Shown one piece after another: positions 41,031 to 53,094 of a DNA stretch of 64,000 bases (position 1 is the first letter of the stretch; every line of letters begins with the position of its first letter). The stretch comes from Trema orientale. Its lineage: Eukaryota > Streptophyta > Magnoliopsida > Rosales > Cannabaceae. The stretch covers positions 611,739-675,738 of the forward strand of contig JXTC01000105.1 in NCBI GenBank assembly GCA_002914845.1. The letters are read 5' to 3'. The position numbers and the translations under genes were made by a program. The notes below the pieces were generated by a model that saw nothing but the letters and a program-made list of their open reading frames with translations, did not search any database and was not told the origin of the DNA.

Positions 41031-42492
41031 AGAATGGTGGCTTATCTACAGGAGGTACACCGACTCCTCTCAATGTTTACTACTCACAGCATTCAACTTC
41101 TTCCCCGAGCTAAAAATATGCAAGCAGACGCTTTAGCCAAGCTTGCTTCAACGAAGGATGCAGAGTTGTTGAAAGTTGTGCCAGTAGAATTCCTTGCAAA
41201 ACTAAGCATTGAAGTAGAGCCTCAAGTGACCATGCCAATTCAACATAAACCTACATGGATGGATCCTATAATAAAGTACTTGCAAGACGGTGAACTTCCC
41301 GAGAATAAAGATGAAGCAAAGCGACTCCGGATGAAGGCAGCTCACTATATTTTGTATGATGACAAACTTTATCGAAGAAGTTTTAGTTCGCCACTATTAC
41401 TATGTGTTGATGATGAGAAGGCGTACTACATTATGAAGGAAATTCATGAAGGGATATACGGGAATCATTCTGGAGGGCAGGCACTCGCAAATAAGGCCCT
41501 AAGGCAGGGTTACTTTTGGCCCACTATGAAGAAGGATACTATAGAGTTCGCACGAAAATGCGATAAGTGCCAAAGGTTCGCCACCATTCCTCGAATGCCA
41601 CCAGTCCCTTTAACATCGATGACTAGTCCTTGGCCGTTTGCGGTTTGGGGGAATAGATATTATTGGAACTCTCCCGTTGGCGCGAGGCGGATTGAAATAT
41701 GCAGTAGTCGCAGTTGATTATTTCACTAAGTGGACAGAAGCAGAAGCTTTAAGCACTATTTCTGCGAAGAAGATGATAGATTTTGTTTACAAGTCTATAA
41801 TCTGTCGTTATGGCATTCCGCACACAATAATCTCTGACAATGGGAAACAGTTCGACTGCGATCAGTTTCGCAATTTTTGCGACAACTTGGGAATCAAGAA
41901 GAGTTTCTCTGCCGTTGTTCATCCACAAGCAAATGGGCAAGTTGAGGCGATAAACAAAATTCTTAAGCAGAATATCAAGACGAAGCTAGAAGAACACAAA
42001 GGCGTTTGGCCAGAAGTACTTCCTGAAGTATTATGGGCTTATCGCACCACCCAACGAACAACTACTGAGGAAAGTCCATTCTCCTTAGCTTACGGCTACG
42101 AAGCTATGGTCCCAGTTGAAATCGGTGAGAGCTCCCTACGTCGGTCCACTTATGAGTCTGATCAGAATAACACTTTAATGAGAATTGAACTCGATCTTTT
42201 AGAAGAAAAGCGCGAGTAGTCTCAACTACGTGTCGCATCATACCAACAGCGCACTGCTTGATATTATAATTCCAAAGTGAAAAACAGAGAATTTAAGGTC
42301 AGAGATCTTGTTCTTAGACAAGTTCTACCTAACACAAAAGAGCAAGGCGCTGGTGTATTTGGCCCTACTTGGGAAGGACCATATGTTATCGATGCCGTCA
42401 TTCGACCTGGGACTTATAAGCTTGCCCGCACTGGAGGACAAAAGATTGAGCACGCATGGAATGCAGAGCAACTTCGTCGATATTATCAATAA
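41031..42492 (+). pseudogene. RNase H end plus integrase of the gypsy element
   Basis: Opens with the last part of an RNase H domain (LLPRAKNMQADALAKLAST, 41,105-41,155). A linker and the integrase zinc domain follow (H...H in HEGIYGNHSGG; CDKCQRF at 41,560-41,580). The core has all three catalytic acids in view: D in VAVDYFTKW near 41,716, D in IISDNGKQFD near 41,838, and E in GQVEAINK near 41,947. A C-terminal domain (VRDLVLRQ...GPYVI) closes at TAA 42,490-42,492. A frameshift near 41,640 and stops at 42,217 and about 42,258 break it. Family role: DDE strand transfer into host DNA. Not functional as it stands. Confidence 0.88.
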
Positions 42493-43246
42493 ATCTTCAT
42501 ATGTATCTTCATTTTATCTTCAATAAAGTATTTCTTCAATACTCGGTGTACATGGTGATTGTTGCGCGTCTATTATAGTTTTATGGCAGTCCTTGAACAC
42601 CATAAAACTCGGGGGGCAGTAGGATTAGATCATCATCTCCTACTCACTTCCTAAGGAACTATGCAAAATGTTCATTTAGAAGGGTTGGAATTTTGGATCA
42701 CCGTTCTAAAATTTCTTAAAATCTTAGGATTTTCTCCTCGCTTCATGCCATAGCATGTCGTATTACGCAATTTTCCTCCTTGAACAGAAAGTAACTAAGT
42801 ATAACGTTCATTGTTCGATGTGATATATTGCTATAAACCCTATTTTAATGTAGAACTTTTGAAAAATAGTAGAGTTTGCATCACTCAATTATTATTTTTC
42901 TTAAGCGACTTAACCCATCCTACTACTTGAACCACGGTTTAAGTTATTGGATTCGAATCGCAATAGCGTACCGATCAGTCCCTAGTGATTGACTACTTGG
43001 TTAAATTATGCACATCTATATTATTATGCGATGTAATATTTGTTTATTTTGCAGGAATAAAAATTCGACGAATAAGTCTTCAATTGAAAACTTCAATAAA
43101 AATTGTCGCATTTATTAAACAACATATAATGCATTACAAAATTAAAACGAGACATGCCCGTATTTGTCTTTAACATTATAAAATTACAAAGATATGCATC
43201 AGGCAGAAGTACTCGCTCATCCTTTCTCCGCAGCTTCGGCATCTTT
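42493..43246. other. Spacer between integrase and antisense gene
   Basis: Non-coding on both strands. On the minus strand an AATAAA lies near 43,110, about 135 bp past the stop of the antisense gene, and could serve as its poly(A) signal. On the plus strand the sequence is the untranslated stretch behind pol. Confidence 0.4.
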
Positions 43247-45340
43247 CTAGCTTTGAACAAGCTCCACCACGTCCATTCCAAGGATGGAGAAATCGAACTC
43301 GGGATACTCACAGAAGATATTGTAGATGATGGTCAAAGATGCAAGGTCGCTAGCCTTTTCTTCGAGCTCTTTGACTTCGTTAGCCTTGAAGTCTTCGACT
43401 GCCTTGTGACCCGCCTCTTCGGCGACCTTCTTCAACGCTTTTGTGTGCTCGGAGATAGCCTTCTCAAGAGTCTTGATTTTTTCTTCAAGCTTTTCCTTTT
43501 CGAGTTTTTCCTTCTCCAGATCATCTTGCAGCTGCTTCTTCTCCAACTCGAAGGATGACTTTTCGTCCTTGAGAGTCTTCTCCGAATTCTCGAGTGCATG
43601 GGCTATCTCTTCGACCTTCTCGCCCTTCTCCACGCTCTCGAGAACTGGATTATACATTAGCACGCCAGCTGCAGCAGTCTGAGGCATAAATATATTATTA
43701 ATGCGAGAAAAGCATCGAAGAATTTAAATGAAGAGAAAGAAGCTTACATTGGCGAGCATCCTCATAGTGGCATTGAACGCAACCCTCGGCGATCTTTTCC
43801 TCATCTTCTCCCAACCTTCCTCCGAAGTGAAGCGATCGATGAAGGCCGCACTCATACTAGCCTTTTCTGGTAATTTACGAAGAAGTGCGATGACCTCTTC
43901 GTCCTTGTTTTGGCTCACCCCTGCAAAGGCAGCCGGGTCTTTGGAAGGCTCTGGCTGACTCGCAGGCTCAGTTGACTGGGGAGGAGGTGAGCTCGTTGGG
44001 ACATCTTCGAAGGCGACCATCCTTTTCTTAGAAATATCGACCTTCTCTTTCCCTTTTGAAGAAGTGGGAGGTGTGTTGTCTGGGGTCTTGGATTTGGCCA
44101 TAGATCCAAGAGTTAATGGAGGAGCTCGCAGACTACTTCCGATGGTCATATCTGCAAGAATGTTTTGTTAACAGAGAATAATGTGAAATATATATATATA
44201 AAAGAAGCGAGAACTACCTTCTTGTAATTGAGCTTCAGGAGATGGAGCTTCTGGTGATGGTGGCTCGATAATAGGAGGAGCAGGCGCTTTTCTTTTCCTG
44301 GTCTTGGAGGACGATGCACCTGCCTCCTTTTGCTTCCTCGCCTTCTTTTTCTTCGAGCTCGAGGACTTCGAAGGACGGTTGGCAGAGTATGGTAGTGATG
44401 CGCCCTTCGGGAACAGCCCGCAGTCGGTCAGATTCTTGGTCGTCCCAAGCTTTTTCCAATCGAACTCTTCGGTTGGAAGGGCGTTAACTTTATACACTCT
44501 TGCGAACTGTGCCTCGCTGAGTCCTGGACGCTCTTTGTTTTCTACGAAGACATGGAAATGTGATTAGACAGCATGAAGCAATTACAAAATTCGAGCATAA
44601 GTTATACAGCTACCTACCAGGGTTTTGAAAGAACCCGTTGTCAGCATAGTCGAAATGGAAAAATGGTTTTTTCCACTTTCCCATGTTATTGCGAACTCCG
44701 TGAATGGTCTTTATTGCCTGATTCGACCATTTGCTCGCATAGAAGAAGCCGAAGTCTGAAGGGTTCGACTTCACTTGGTAAAATCAGGCGAACTCTTCGG
44801 GTATGGGAGATCCTAAGTTAAGCTTATGGTATAATATATAAAAACCTACCATGTATCTATAGGTGTTGGGGGTCAGTTGGTAAGGGACGACACCGTAGTA
44901 GTCGACGATAGATTTTATGTACGGATGAAGTGGAAGATGGACGCCGCACCTAAGCACTGCCTCAGAGAACGAGGCAGTACCACGAGGAGGAGTGTGTGGT
45001 CGATTGAATTCTATAGGGATGCGAAGAGGAATGTTGATGTTGTAGATGCGGATGATTTTTTCGAGCTTATTTGTAGAAATGCTCGTCTGTACATCGGTAC
45101 ACGACCAATCTCCTTCCACATATTGATGACCCCTTGCGTATTCAGGAGCATCCCTAATGTGTTGAAGCCATTGATCTTGGGGAGATCGCCTATGCGGGGA
45201 CTATTTTGTCTCGCTCCTGTTATCTTTACTTTAGGTCGCTCTATGTAATCGTCAAGATTTATAGAGCTAGAGCTCAACTCGGAGAATGACGACTCCCCTG
45301 AGAACGCATTCCCCTCCCTAAATTCTTCGCTACTAGACAT
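43247..45340 (-). pseudogene. Spliced antisense gene inside the gypsy element (putative gypsy-type transposon domain + coiled coil)
   Basis: Four coding exons inferred on the minus strand: 45340..44618, 44541..44218, 44151..43748 and 43678..43247 (TAG). All three internal junctions are GT-AG and phase-consistent (phases 1, 1, 0). The ATG at 45,340 sits directly behind an acceptor TTTTTCAG. The N-terminus is Ser/Glu-rich. At about 45,090-44,790 lies a domain like the plant 'putative gypsy type transposon' family, with HLPLHPYIKSIVDYYGVVP and QLTPNTYRYMVGF. A Lys/Arg/Ser-rich, NLS-like part and a Pro/Ser linker follow. The last exon encodes about 80 residues of Lys/Glu-rich coiled coil. A one-base net frameshift near 45,120-45,190 and a TGA where Trp is expected (about 44,788) disable this copy. 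Function unknown. Tat-lineage elements such as Grande are known to carry extra, sometimes antisense, ORFs. Confidence 0.75.
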
Positions 45341-45819
45341 CTGAAAAATAAGCAAGGAGATATTTAATCCTATGCGAGCAGTATCCTACAGGTAAAATCA
45401 TATATTGATTTATGCTAACTTAAAATGCGACCTAGAGATAGACGTATTATTGTCTATTTTTTATAGGTATCCTCGCTATGTGCGAGCAATATATGGTAAT
45501 TAGGGGCAGCAAACCCTGATGTATAAATTGTTCGACTATCTCGTCAATCTTTGAAGCGATTTTAGGGTTCATCTGGAATGTTCGAGTTAATTCTTCGATA
45601 ATTCGTCATTCAATCTACTAAATTCTACATGATTTGGGTCCTTTAACATTCCAGAACCTAATTCCTATGAATTCGCCTATTACCTCGTCAAGATGACAAG
45701 TATTCTGGGATTTCTCTCTACGGTTCTTTTCTGTAAATTTGGTACTACTGAAATTGTAGAAAGCATGTCAAGAATGGAGAATATTCAGAAAATTTAATGA
45801 GGATAGAGAAGAAACTGAC

Positions 45820-46000
45820 CTTGATTTTTCGAGAAGAAAGAGGATTCTGAACTGCTCTTTGAATGCTCTATTGGTTCGTCTCGCCGGAGATGAGTAAGAA
45901 GCCTCTGTAACTGGCCGGAGAAGAGGGTTTCTTGGGTTTCAGGGTAAAAAAAACGAAGGAAAAAAGGAGATTTTTGCCTTGTCAAATTTCTGGAAAATGA
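45820..46000 (-). other. Probable 5' untranslated exon of the antisense gene
   Basis: On the minus strand a donor AATCAAG|GTCAGT ends this segment at 45,820. The matching acceptor is the one abutting the start codon at 45,340, giving a 479-bp leader intron. The exon has no ATG-led frame reaching the donor. Its 5' end is placed about 25-30 bp below the TATA-like box at 46,023-46,030 and is only approximate. Confidence 0.5.
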
Positions 46001-46022
46001 GAGAGGAAGTTGAGAATTTCTC

Positions 46023-46030
46023 TTTAAATA
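46023..46030 (-). promoter_or_regulatory. TATA-like box for the antisense gene
   Basis: TATTTAAA on the minus strand, followed downstream by a CT-rich stretch (CAACTTCCTCTCTC). It lies about 200 bp before the leader donor. It points away from the 3' LTR and into the element, so the antisense unit appears to have its own promoter. Confidence 0.4.
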
Positions 46031-46411
46031 GTTAGAAGATCTGTGTAATTACAGCCGTAGATCAAGGGATCTGTTCTTTAAATTAGATGGCCGAGATTCG
46101 CGCGGGATTTGAATTTGGAAATTAAAGCGGATTTAATTTTTTGAAATTCGAAACGTTTTAAGCTGAAACGACGGCTGGAACTGTCGTTATCATCACGTAT
46201 GTTCGGGAAACGGAGCAGTCGCCTCAAGCTGTGACAACTTTGAAAGGAAAGATGACACGTGGATGCATCTGTCAGGAAAAGGTACGCACGGTTTTGAGAG
46301 TATAATTCAAGATTTGACGACTCTTCAGAATTTCGAGGTGATCTCATAATATCGTATTTTAAGCTCGCATTTATCAAAATAAGAAGCTTCATTTAGCCTG
46401 AAGGTTAATGA

Positions 46412-46425
46412 AACTGGGGGGCAAT
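46412..46425 (+). other. Polypurine tract of the gypsy element
   Basis: A short purine-rich run (GGGGGG) immediately before the 3' LTR start TGTTATGCG. Position and composition fit the plus-strand primer. Confidence 0.65.
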
Positions 46426-47024
46426 TGTTATGCGATCTTAAATCCATAATTGGTCAACGCTGAGAAAGTCAACAGTCAAGCACGACAGGTCGCATAAGTG
46501 TTCTCTTAATTATAATGCGACCTCATCCGAATATGGCAGGTACGACCAGTATAAAAAGGAAACTAGTTCAGGCTTCATCAAAAGGGTAATTAGCATAGAA
46601 AAGGAAACAAGCTTCAGAATGGAGATTGAGTAATCCCCGTATTTAATTGAGGATGTTACCCGATTCTATATATACCCAAAATTGTATTTCTGATTAGACA
46701 CTTACTCGTTTATGTAATTAGGAAACTATAAGCCATCCTCATCTATATAAAGGTGGTTTAGTCTCATTGTAAAGAGAGAACACACATTCTTCAAAAAGCA
46801 CTTCATTACGTCCTGTAATTCTCTGCTCTCACCTTGAGACAGAAATCCTTGTAATTCTTCAAGAAAAATAGTGAAGAACAGTGGACGTAGGCTCATCTTT
46901 TTTGGGGCTGAACCACTATAAAATTTGTGTCTCCTTATTTACTTTGCTTTATTAATCCCTTTTCACACACAAGCCACATCTCGCAATTTCCTATATTCAT
47001 TGTTGACAAAAACCTCCGTCAACA
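46426..47024 (+). repeat. 3' LTR of the gypsy element
   Basis: 599 bp, TGTTATGCG...CCGTCAACA, with a TATATAAAGG box at 46,744. It is the complete copy; the 5' LTR lacks 185 bp at its N. Confidence 0.9.
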
Positions 47025-47323
47025 ATTGCGTACTGTTAAGATTTGTCGATTGTATATGTTTATGTTAGATTGACCATTAGCATGAAAGATTAACATTTTT
47101 TCAATAAATAAATGAGATTAATTTATGAAAAACTCTCCAAACATCAAGTTACTTATTTGGAACCATTGACGGACTTGTAGAAGTTGGCACTTGGCCACAA
47201 GTACATGATCTTTTGCTATTTTCTCGCATTATTCAGATAAGAAAATATACAAATAAATAATCGAATAGGAGCACATTAAATACTATTTTCAGTTAAAATT
47301 CGTAAATGATATTAATTTTGTAA

Positions 47324-47688
47324 GGTAAACTGTAAAAAAAAATACTCTAAAGTTTGGTTGTTCTGCAATTTAAATCCTAAAGTTTCAACTCTGCAAAATA
47401 ATACTATGAGATTAATTTCTGAAAATTAATCCCTTGAATTGACTTTTTGAATAACTTGAACTGATAAAAGACAATAATATCTTCAAAATTAAGGAAAATA
47501 ATAAAGATTAATTCAGTTTTAATAGAGGATATTATTCTTCTTTTAAATCAAAATTGGTCAAAAAATCAGTCCAAGATATTAATTTTTAGAAATTCTTAAT
47601 CTCAGGATATTATTTTGCAGAGTCCAAACTTTAGAGTTTAAATTGCAGAATACTCAAACTTAAGAGTATTTGTTTTTGGAATTCATTC
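47324..47688. mobile_element. Mutator-type MITE with intact target duplication
   Basis: About 365 bp with inverted arms of roughly 100 bp (AATACTCTAAAGTTTGG, then TTCTGCAATTTAAA and CTCTGCAAAATAATA, mirrored on the right). TAATTTTGTAA occurs at 47,313-47,323 and again at 47,689-47,699, a 9-11 bp direct repeat at the borders. Long TIRs plus a 9-11 bp duplication suit a Mutator-like transposase. Non-coding. It lies about 330 bp behind the stop codon of the QRT3-like gene. Confidence 0.8.
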
Positions 47689-48016
47689 TAATTTTGTAAT
47701 TAAAATCTATGAACTAAATTAATTATTAAAATAAATTACTAAGTTCCTTTCAACAGGATATCTGCCCACTTATTTCCAAAGCCTTGGTGGCACTTTGGGT
47801 AAGCCGTGGTACGTGGCCACAAACAACAAAATTTTTCACGAATAATCTTATTTTCTGGCTCATATTAACTCATTAAGTATAAAAAAACAGACAGATAAAT
47901 AAATAATCGGTGCAGATTAATATATTCTTTACAGTAAATTAATAAATGTATTAATTATATAATAACCTAAGTGTTACTGTTTTTTTTTTAAAAAAAAAAT
48001 AATAATAACCTTAGCG

Positions 48017-51000
48017 TTATTGTTGAACAGCCACATAAACCTTTCCATTTACCACTTTCTCACTCTCCACAACCACCACATTATTGGACACGTTGGTGAC
48101 AGCATGAGAAGTAAACTTGGGGTCCCCTTGAATGTAAAGCGAGTACTGAAAGTGACTGATTAGATTAGGGAACACCAAAAGAGGTGAAAAATCAGCAACC
48201 CACTTCGTCCCATTTCCATCCACCACCAATTTTCCCACTGTGGATTTCAAGCTCATCCCAATCACATTGTTTTGGTCAATCACCACTTGACCAATACTAG
48301 AAAATTCTCCATCTAATCTCACAATAGGAACCATGTTTTTAGGGTTCCCATTAAACATATTGTCCACAATATTCAACCCAAAAATATGGCCCTTAACTGA
48401 TTTCAACACAATATTTGCATCACCTAAAAAAAACCCGTTTGTGACATGGACTTGAACCGGGTCTTCCATGACTATAGCAGTGAAATCCAAGTAGCAATTG
48501 TCTATTCTAGTCTGTGAAATCCCAGCTAACTTCACTAATATCCCTATCCCACCAAAACCTGTTGCCTTGTTATAACAATGTACCCCGGTCAACATATTAG
48601 CCTGACCCCTTAAAACCACTCCAATTGCGGCTGAAAAAACTGTGACATCCGTTATTGCATTGTCATTGCTTTCGAGATCAATGGCGGTGCCTGAAAAATC
48701 CTTCTCGCCCTTGTCGCCGCCTATTGTCGAGTGTTGTCCCAAGAAGCAACTTGATATGAAAGTTTCATGGCCCTTTTGGACCAAAATTCCTTCTGTTGTG
48801 AAGTGTAGGAAGAAACAATTGTTTATACGGATTCTCACTGAGTCGATTATGAAGAGTCCTCCTCCTCTAAAGCTCGAATCGAAGAGTATGTCTCGGAAAG
48901 TAATGTCCTCATAGAAGATTCCCACATTTTGAGACTTTCGATCCCTGTAATTGTAAGGTGATCTTATTTCGATTTTGATAGAATTAGGTGACCATAATTC
49001 TATGAGATGGCGATTGCCCGGAAATGTTTCTGATGCTCGCAGAGTTCCTCCTTTTACCTAATTGAGGTACCAAAAAGAGTTGGATTTAGTTGTAGTTTAT
49101 GCATGTTTGCGTTCCATGTATCCAGGAATCCCAATCTATTAACGAAAGGAAAAACCATGTTGACTCCAATATTTTTAGTTCAATATTTTTTGTATTGAAC
49201 AATTGCATAACAGACATGACATCATGTAATTAATTATCTGAAAATTATTGGGTTAACTTTTCTAAAAAATTGTTTCGGTTGGATATCCTATCAATTTTGA
49301 CCCATCACAATTCAAACAAATTTGACTAAATTCGTAGTGTTCTAGCTTACTTGGGAATAAAAAGTATTTTGGCCTTAGAAAGAAAGACATCCTTAGTTTA
49401 TATAGACATGTTTCAAAAAATTAGGAGACGAAAAGACCAAACCAGACAATTTCTACACAATAGTCGAGTCTCGATAAAGTTTATTTTCTTTTTTTTTTTT
49501 TAATAATTATGACTATTATACGACATGAGTAATGATAGAGATACACGAATTTTACATACAAAAATCACACTCAATGATGACATTTACTTTTTAGCAATTA
49601 TGTATATGGTATGGTCCACTTTAAAAAAAATATAGGTGAATGAAAAACATGTCATATTATTGTCTATAGTTTTCGTATATAAATTATGTGTGTCTCTAAC
49701 ATTACTCATTTGACATATAAAATATTGCACATAAAAAATCTTATTTTTTTAAGGATTGTGCCACTAAAGGTTTACTTGATAATCGTTTGGTCCCTAAAAA
49801 CTAGTCTTCAAAATTCTCCACGAACTAAAAATTTAGTGGCAATTAAGAGCTTTTTCTTAATTTTCGTTAGTTTTTATTATTATTATAATAACAATAATAA
49901 TAATTATTATTATTACGGGGAGGGGGAAACAAAATTCAAGAAAATACTAGGATTTGAACCTTGGATTATATACATATACTAACACGCGCACTCAAACACT
50001 TATAGGCTAATTATAGCTAATTATCATTAAATTGAAAATAGAAAATAACTCACCACTTATAAGCTAATTATAGCTAATTATCGTTAAGTAGAAAATAGAA
50101 AATAATTCACATACTCTTAAATAAAAAAATATGTTTTAATTTAATAAAATTAAGAGATGAAAAAAAAAACAAAAAAAATCAAAAGATAAAGTTATAAAAA
50201 TTTGGGCTAATTAGCTATTTGGCCATTTTTTGGCTCAGAACTCCAGCTTAAAAGTTTATATTAAAATGTCTAACTCACTTAATGACAAAAGTTGAAATAC
50301 ACAATATTCTATAAATGAAACTTTAAAAGGAATGGACATTTAGTTATAAGTTTTAAAATATGAACATCTACTTAAATTAATTTAAAAAATTGGTCATCCA
50401 CCCAATTTTCTCTAAAAACACCGAGAAAATCTCATTTGATATTCATATCTTGATATCATTGATATCATGATTGCCTAGTAGAGATGTCATAAATGGGTAG
50501 TACTACTGAAAGATAAGCCTAATCGTGCTTTGTGTCGTACTTGGTATGGCCTAACAAAACATTATATCGTGTAGTGCTGGCCCATACTTAAATACCTTAA
50601 GCTCGGCATAGCCCATAAGCATAGGCACATCGTCTGCCATGCTCGTACTTTTGTTAAGCCCATATCGTGCCAGGCACAGTGGGTCTAATTAGAATTAATA
50701 GTCAATTTTTAATTACCAATTAATATTTGTATTCCTATGAAAGTACAAATCAATTAGTACCAATTTAAGTATGACACCTAAAACTAACTTTCACTTAGCC
50801 ATTACTCTACTAGTATAATTGATTATCAAGTTATTAAGTTTAAAAGCAATCACTTAGAATTTTAAGTAAAAACAAAATATGTTTTAAGGATCTAGTGTTG
50901 TGCTTTTCGTGCTATATAGGACGTACTGTGCTCTTGTTCAAGATCGTGTCGTGCGTGCTAGCTTATAATGCCTGAAAATATGGACTCATCGTGACCCAAC

Positions 51001-53059
51001 ACCTCGTGTGGTGCTTAGCCCTGCCCAAAGTTTTATCTCGTATTGTGCCGTACTTGGCATGAATTTTTCAGTACTGTATCATCGTGCCTAATGAATGGCT
51101 GGGTCTATTTGATATCTCTATTATCTATTGGGACTGTGAAAGCACATAGCCCAAATTAAAAATGAGATTTTTTTCCTTTTCTTTTTTCTAGTATGTTTGA
51201 TATGTGAAAAAAGAAGAGATATTAGGGGAGGTGACAAAGAATAAGTGATCCTACATATATTTGGGAAAAACAAAAGGAAAAAAGGAAGTAAATTTCTCGA
51301 TTTATTGGTTTGTGGAGGGGGAAATGAGGGAAAATAGGAGGAGGAAGTTCTTTTTTTTCATATTTTTTTTTAATTTTTAATTTGAAAATGACGATTTTTA
51401 TTTATTTTTCTAATAAGACTCACATGCACAGTATGAGTTATATTTTTCATTGTCAATTTAAAGGGAGTAAGAAAAAAGAATTTAATTAATACTAACTTTT
51501 AATTTAGAGAGATTTTCATTTTTTTAGAAATCAAATTGTCACTAAGTGCATAATTCAGGGATTTTTTTTAAAGAAAAACGGTTATAAAATGTCCTTGTGT
51601 TTTAACATTTTGTTTTCTATGAAATCCATGTGTTTTGAGAAATATAAGAAAACCTAATTAAATTTGAATTTTTTTCTTTTTTTTTTTCCTCGCAAAAAGC
51701 ATTGTAATTTAACTATTTTTAAAATTCGACTTTCTTATATAAACTAGATTGGGAAAATCAATAAGAAATAACAGAATTATCCTTTAAATTATAGATTTAG
51801 ATTTATGTTACATTTTTACTTTGTATTTGGATGCGTGTATAATTGTTTGGAAAGTATTTTATCATTTATGAGGTCATTTGAAAAATCGAAATATTTTTTA
51901 GAAACTAGTATAGACAATTCTTAAATTTATTTAAAAACTTAATCTACCATTCACTAAGATTAGTTTTGTTACTTTCTTCAAGTTTCCTAATTTTGATGAT
52001 ACGAAGAGGTCGAATTTTAAAATAGTCAAAATATGACGCTTTTTATAATAAAAAATTAAATTCAAAGAAGTTCTTCCATATTTCTTTTCATACAAAAGTT
52101 TTCTAATAAAATTATAAAATATAATTTCTGCTCTTTTTTTTAATTGTGTATTAGTATTCTAAGACAGACTTGTCCAAAGTTTATATATTGAATGAAGTAT
52201 CTTATTAACAACTACCATATATATATATATATGGGCACCAATCCAGTAGGTATTTTTTTTTTTACTTATGCATAGGTATCAATTTGGCCAATGAAATTTG
52301 TTTTTATATATTTTTTTATATTAAAAAGTAAGAGAAAGAAATAGCATTAATATGCACGTCTTTTCACGCACATCATTGTGACCGTTAGATCACCATTAGA
52401 TAACGATCCAACGGCTAAAAAAAAAATACCTACACATAGGTGAAAAAAAAATACCTATTGGATTGGCAGCCTATACATATATATATACGTATATAACCAT
52501 TTGACAGAGCTTACTAGCAAAGTTTTCTTATTGTAATTCAAGGATCACGAAGAAAAAAGGACGAGCATGTGTGACTTAATTAGTAAATAAGGGAATGTAT
52601 AGAATTAGTGACAATTTTTTCAAAAGAAATTAATAGTGGCTAATATTTAACGTATAATAATTGTACGTTCTTCCAAGGGCAATTTTTTTTTTCCACTTTC
52701 CCTCGAAATATATATAATTTTTTAGAATTATCAATTTTGACCTTCATTTAAAGCATGTAAAAAAAAAGTACTAAATTATAAATCATTTACAAAATTAGGA
52801 CTTTCATACATGTGATGAAAAACAATAAAAGATAAAATAAAAAAGAAGTTATTTGTATCTGTTTTCCCTTTCTTGGAAGGAGCATTTGTGGAATAATTTG
52901 AAACTTCTGGAAGTAGTTGTGAAACAAGTTGAAAGTTCATGGGGTATTTTATCATTAATTTGAAAGTTCACGGGGCATTTTATAATTATTTATATTTAGA
53001 GATATATTTATAAGGTAGATGTGAAAATGAATGTGAAAATGAAAAACCGCCCCACCGGC

Positions 53060-53094
<35 letters not shown>

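Larger units (their letters stand above)
39508..47024 (+). mobile_element. Tat-like Ty3/gypsy retrotransposon with antisense gene, deletion derivative
   Basis: LTRs at 39,508-39,920 (shortened at an N) and 46,426-47,024 enclose gag, a fused RNase H end plus integrase, and a 3.9 kb segment between integrase and the 3' LTR that carries a minus-strand gene. Protease, RT and most of RNase H are deleted. LTRs differ by roughly 15 changes in about 410 shared bases by eye, so it is younger than the neighbouring copia element. Only 11 bp separate it from the copia LTR. The flanks (GTAAT left, ATTGC right) do not form a clean target duplication. Tat lineage is inferred from the archaeal-type RNase H end, the PBS and the antisense gene. 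Confidence 0.85.

Noticed and set aside
42945..42965. GATTCGAATCG, reminiscent of a tRNA T-arm
   Set aside because: No acceptor stem or anticodon arm can be folded around it. No tRNA gene was recognised anywhere in the window.
43154..43558. 134-codon plus-strand Phe/Leu-rich frame
   Set aside because: Complement of the Lys/Glu-rich coiled coil encoded on the minus strand.
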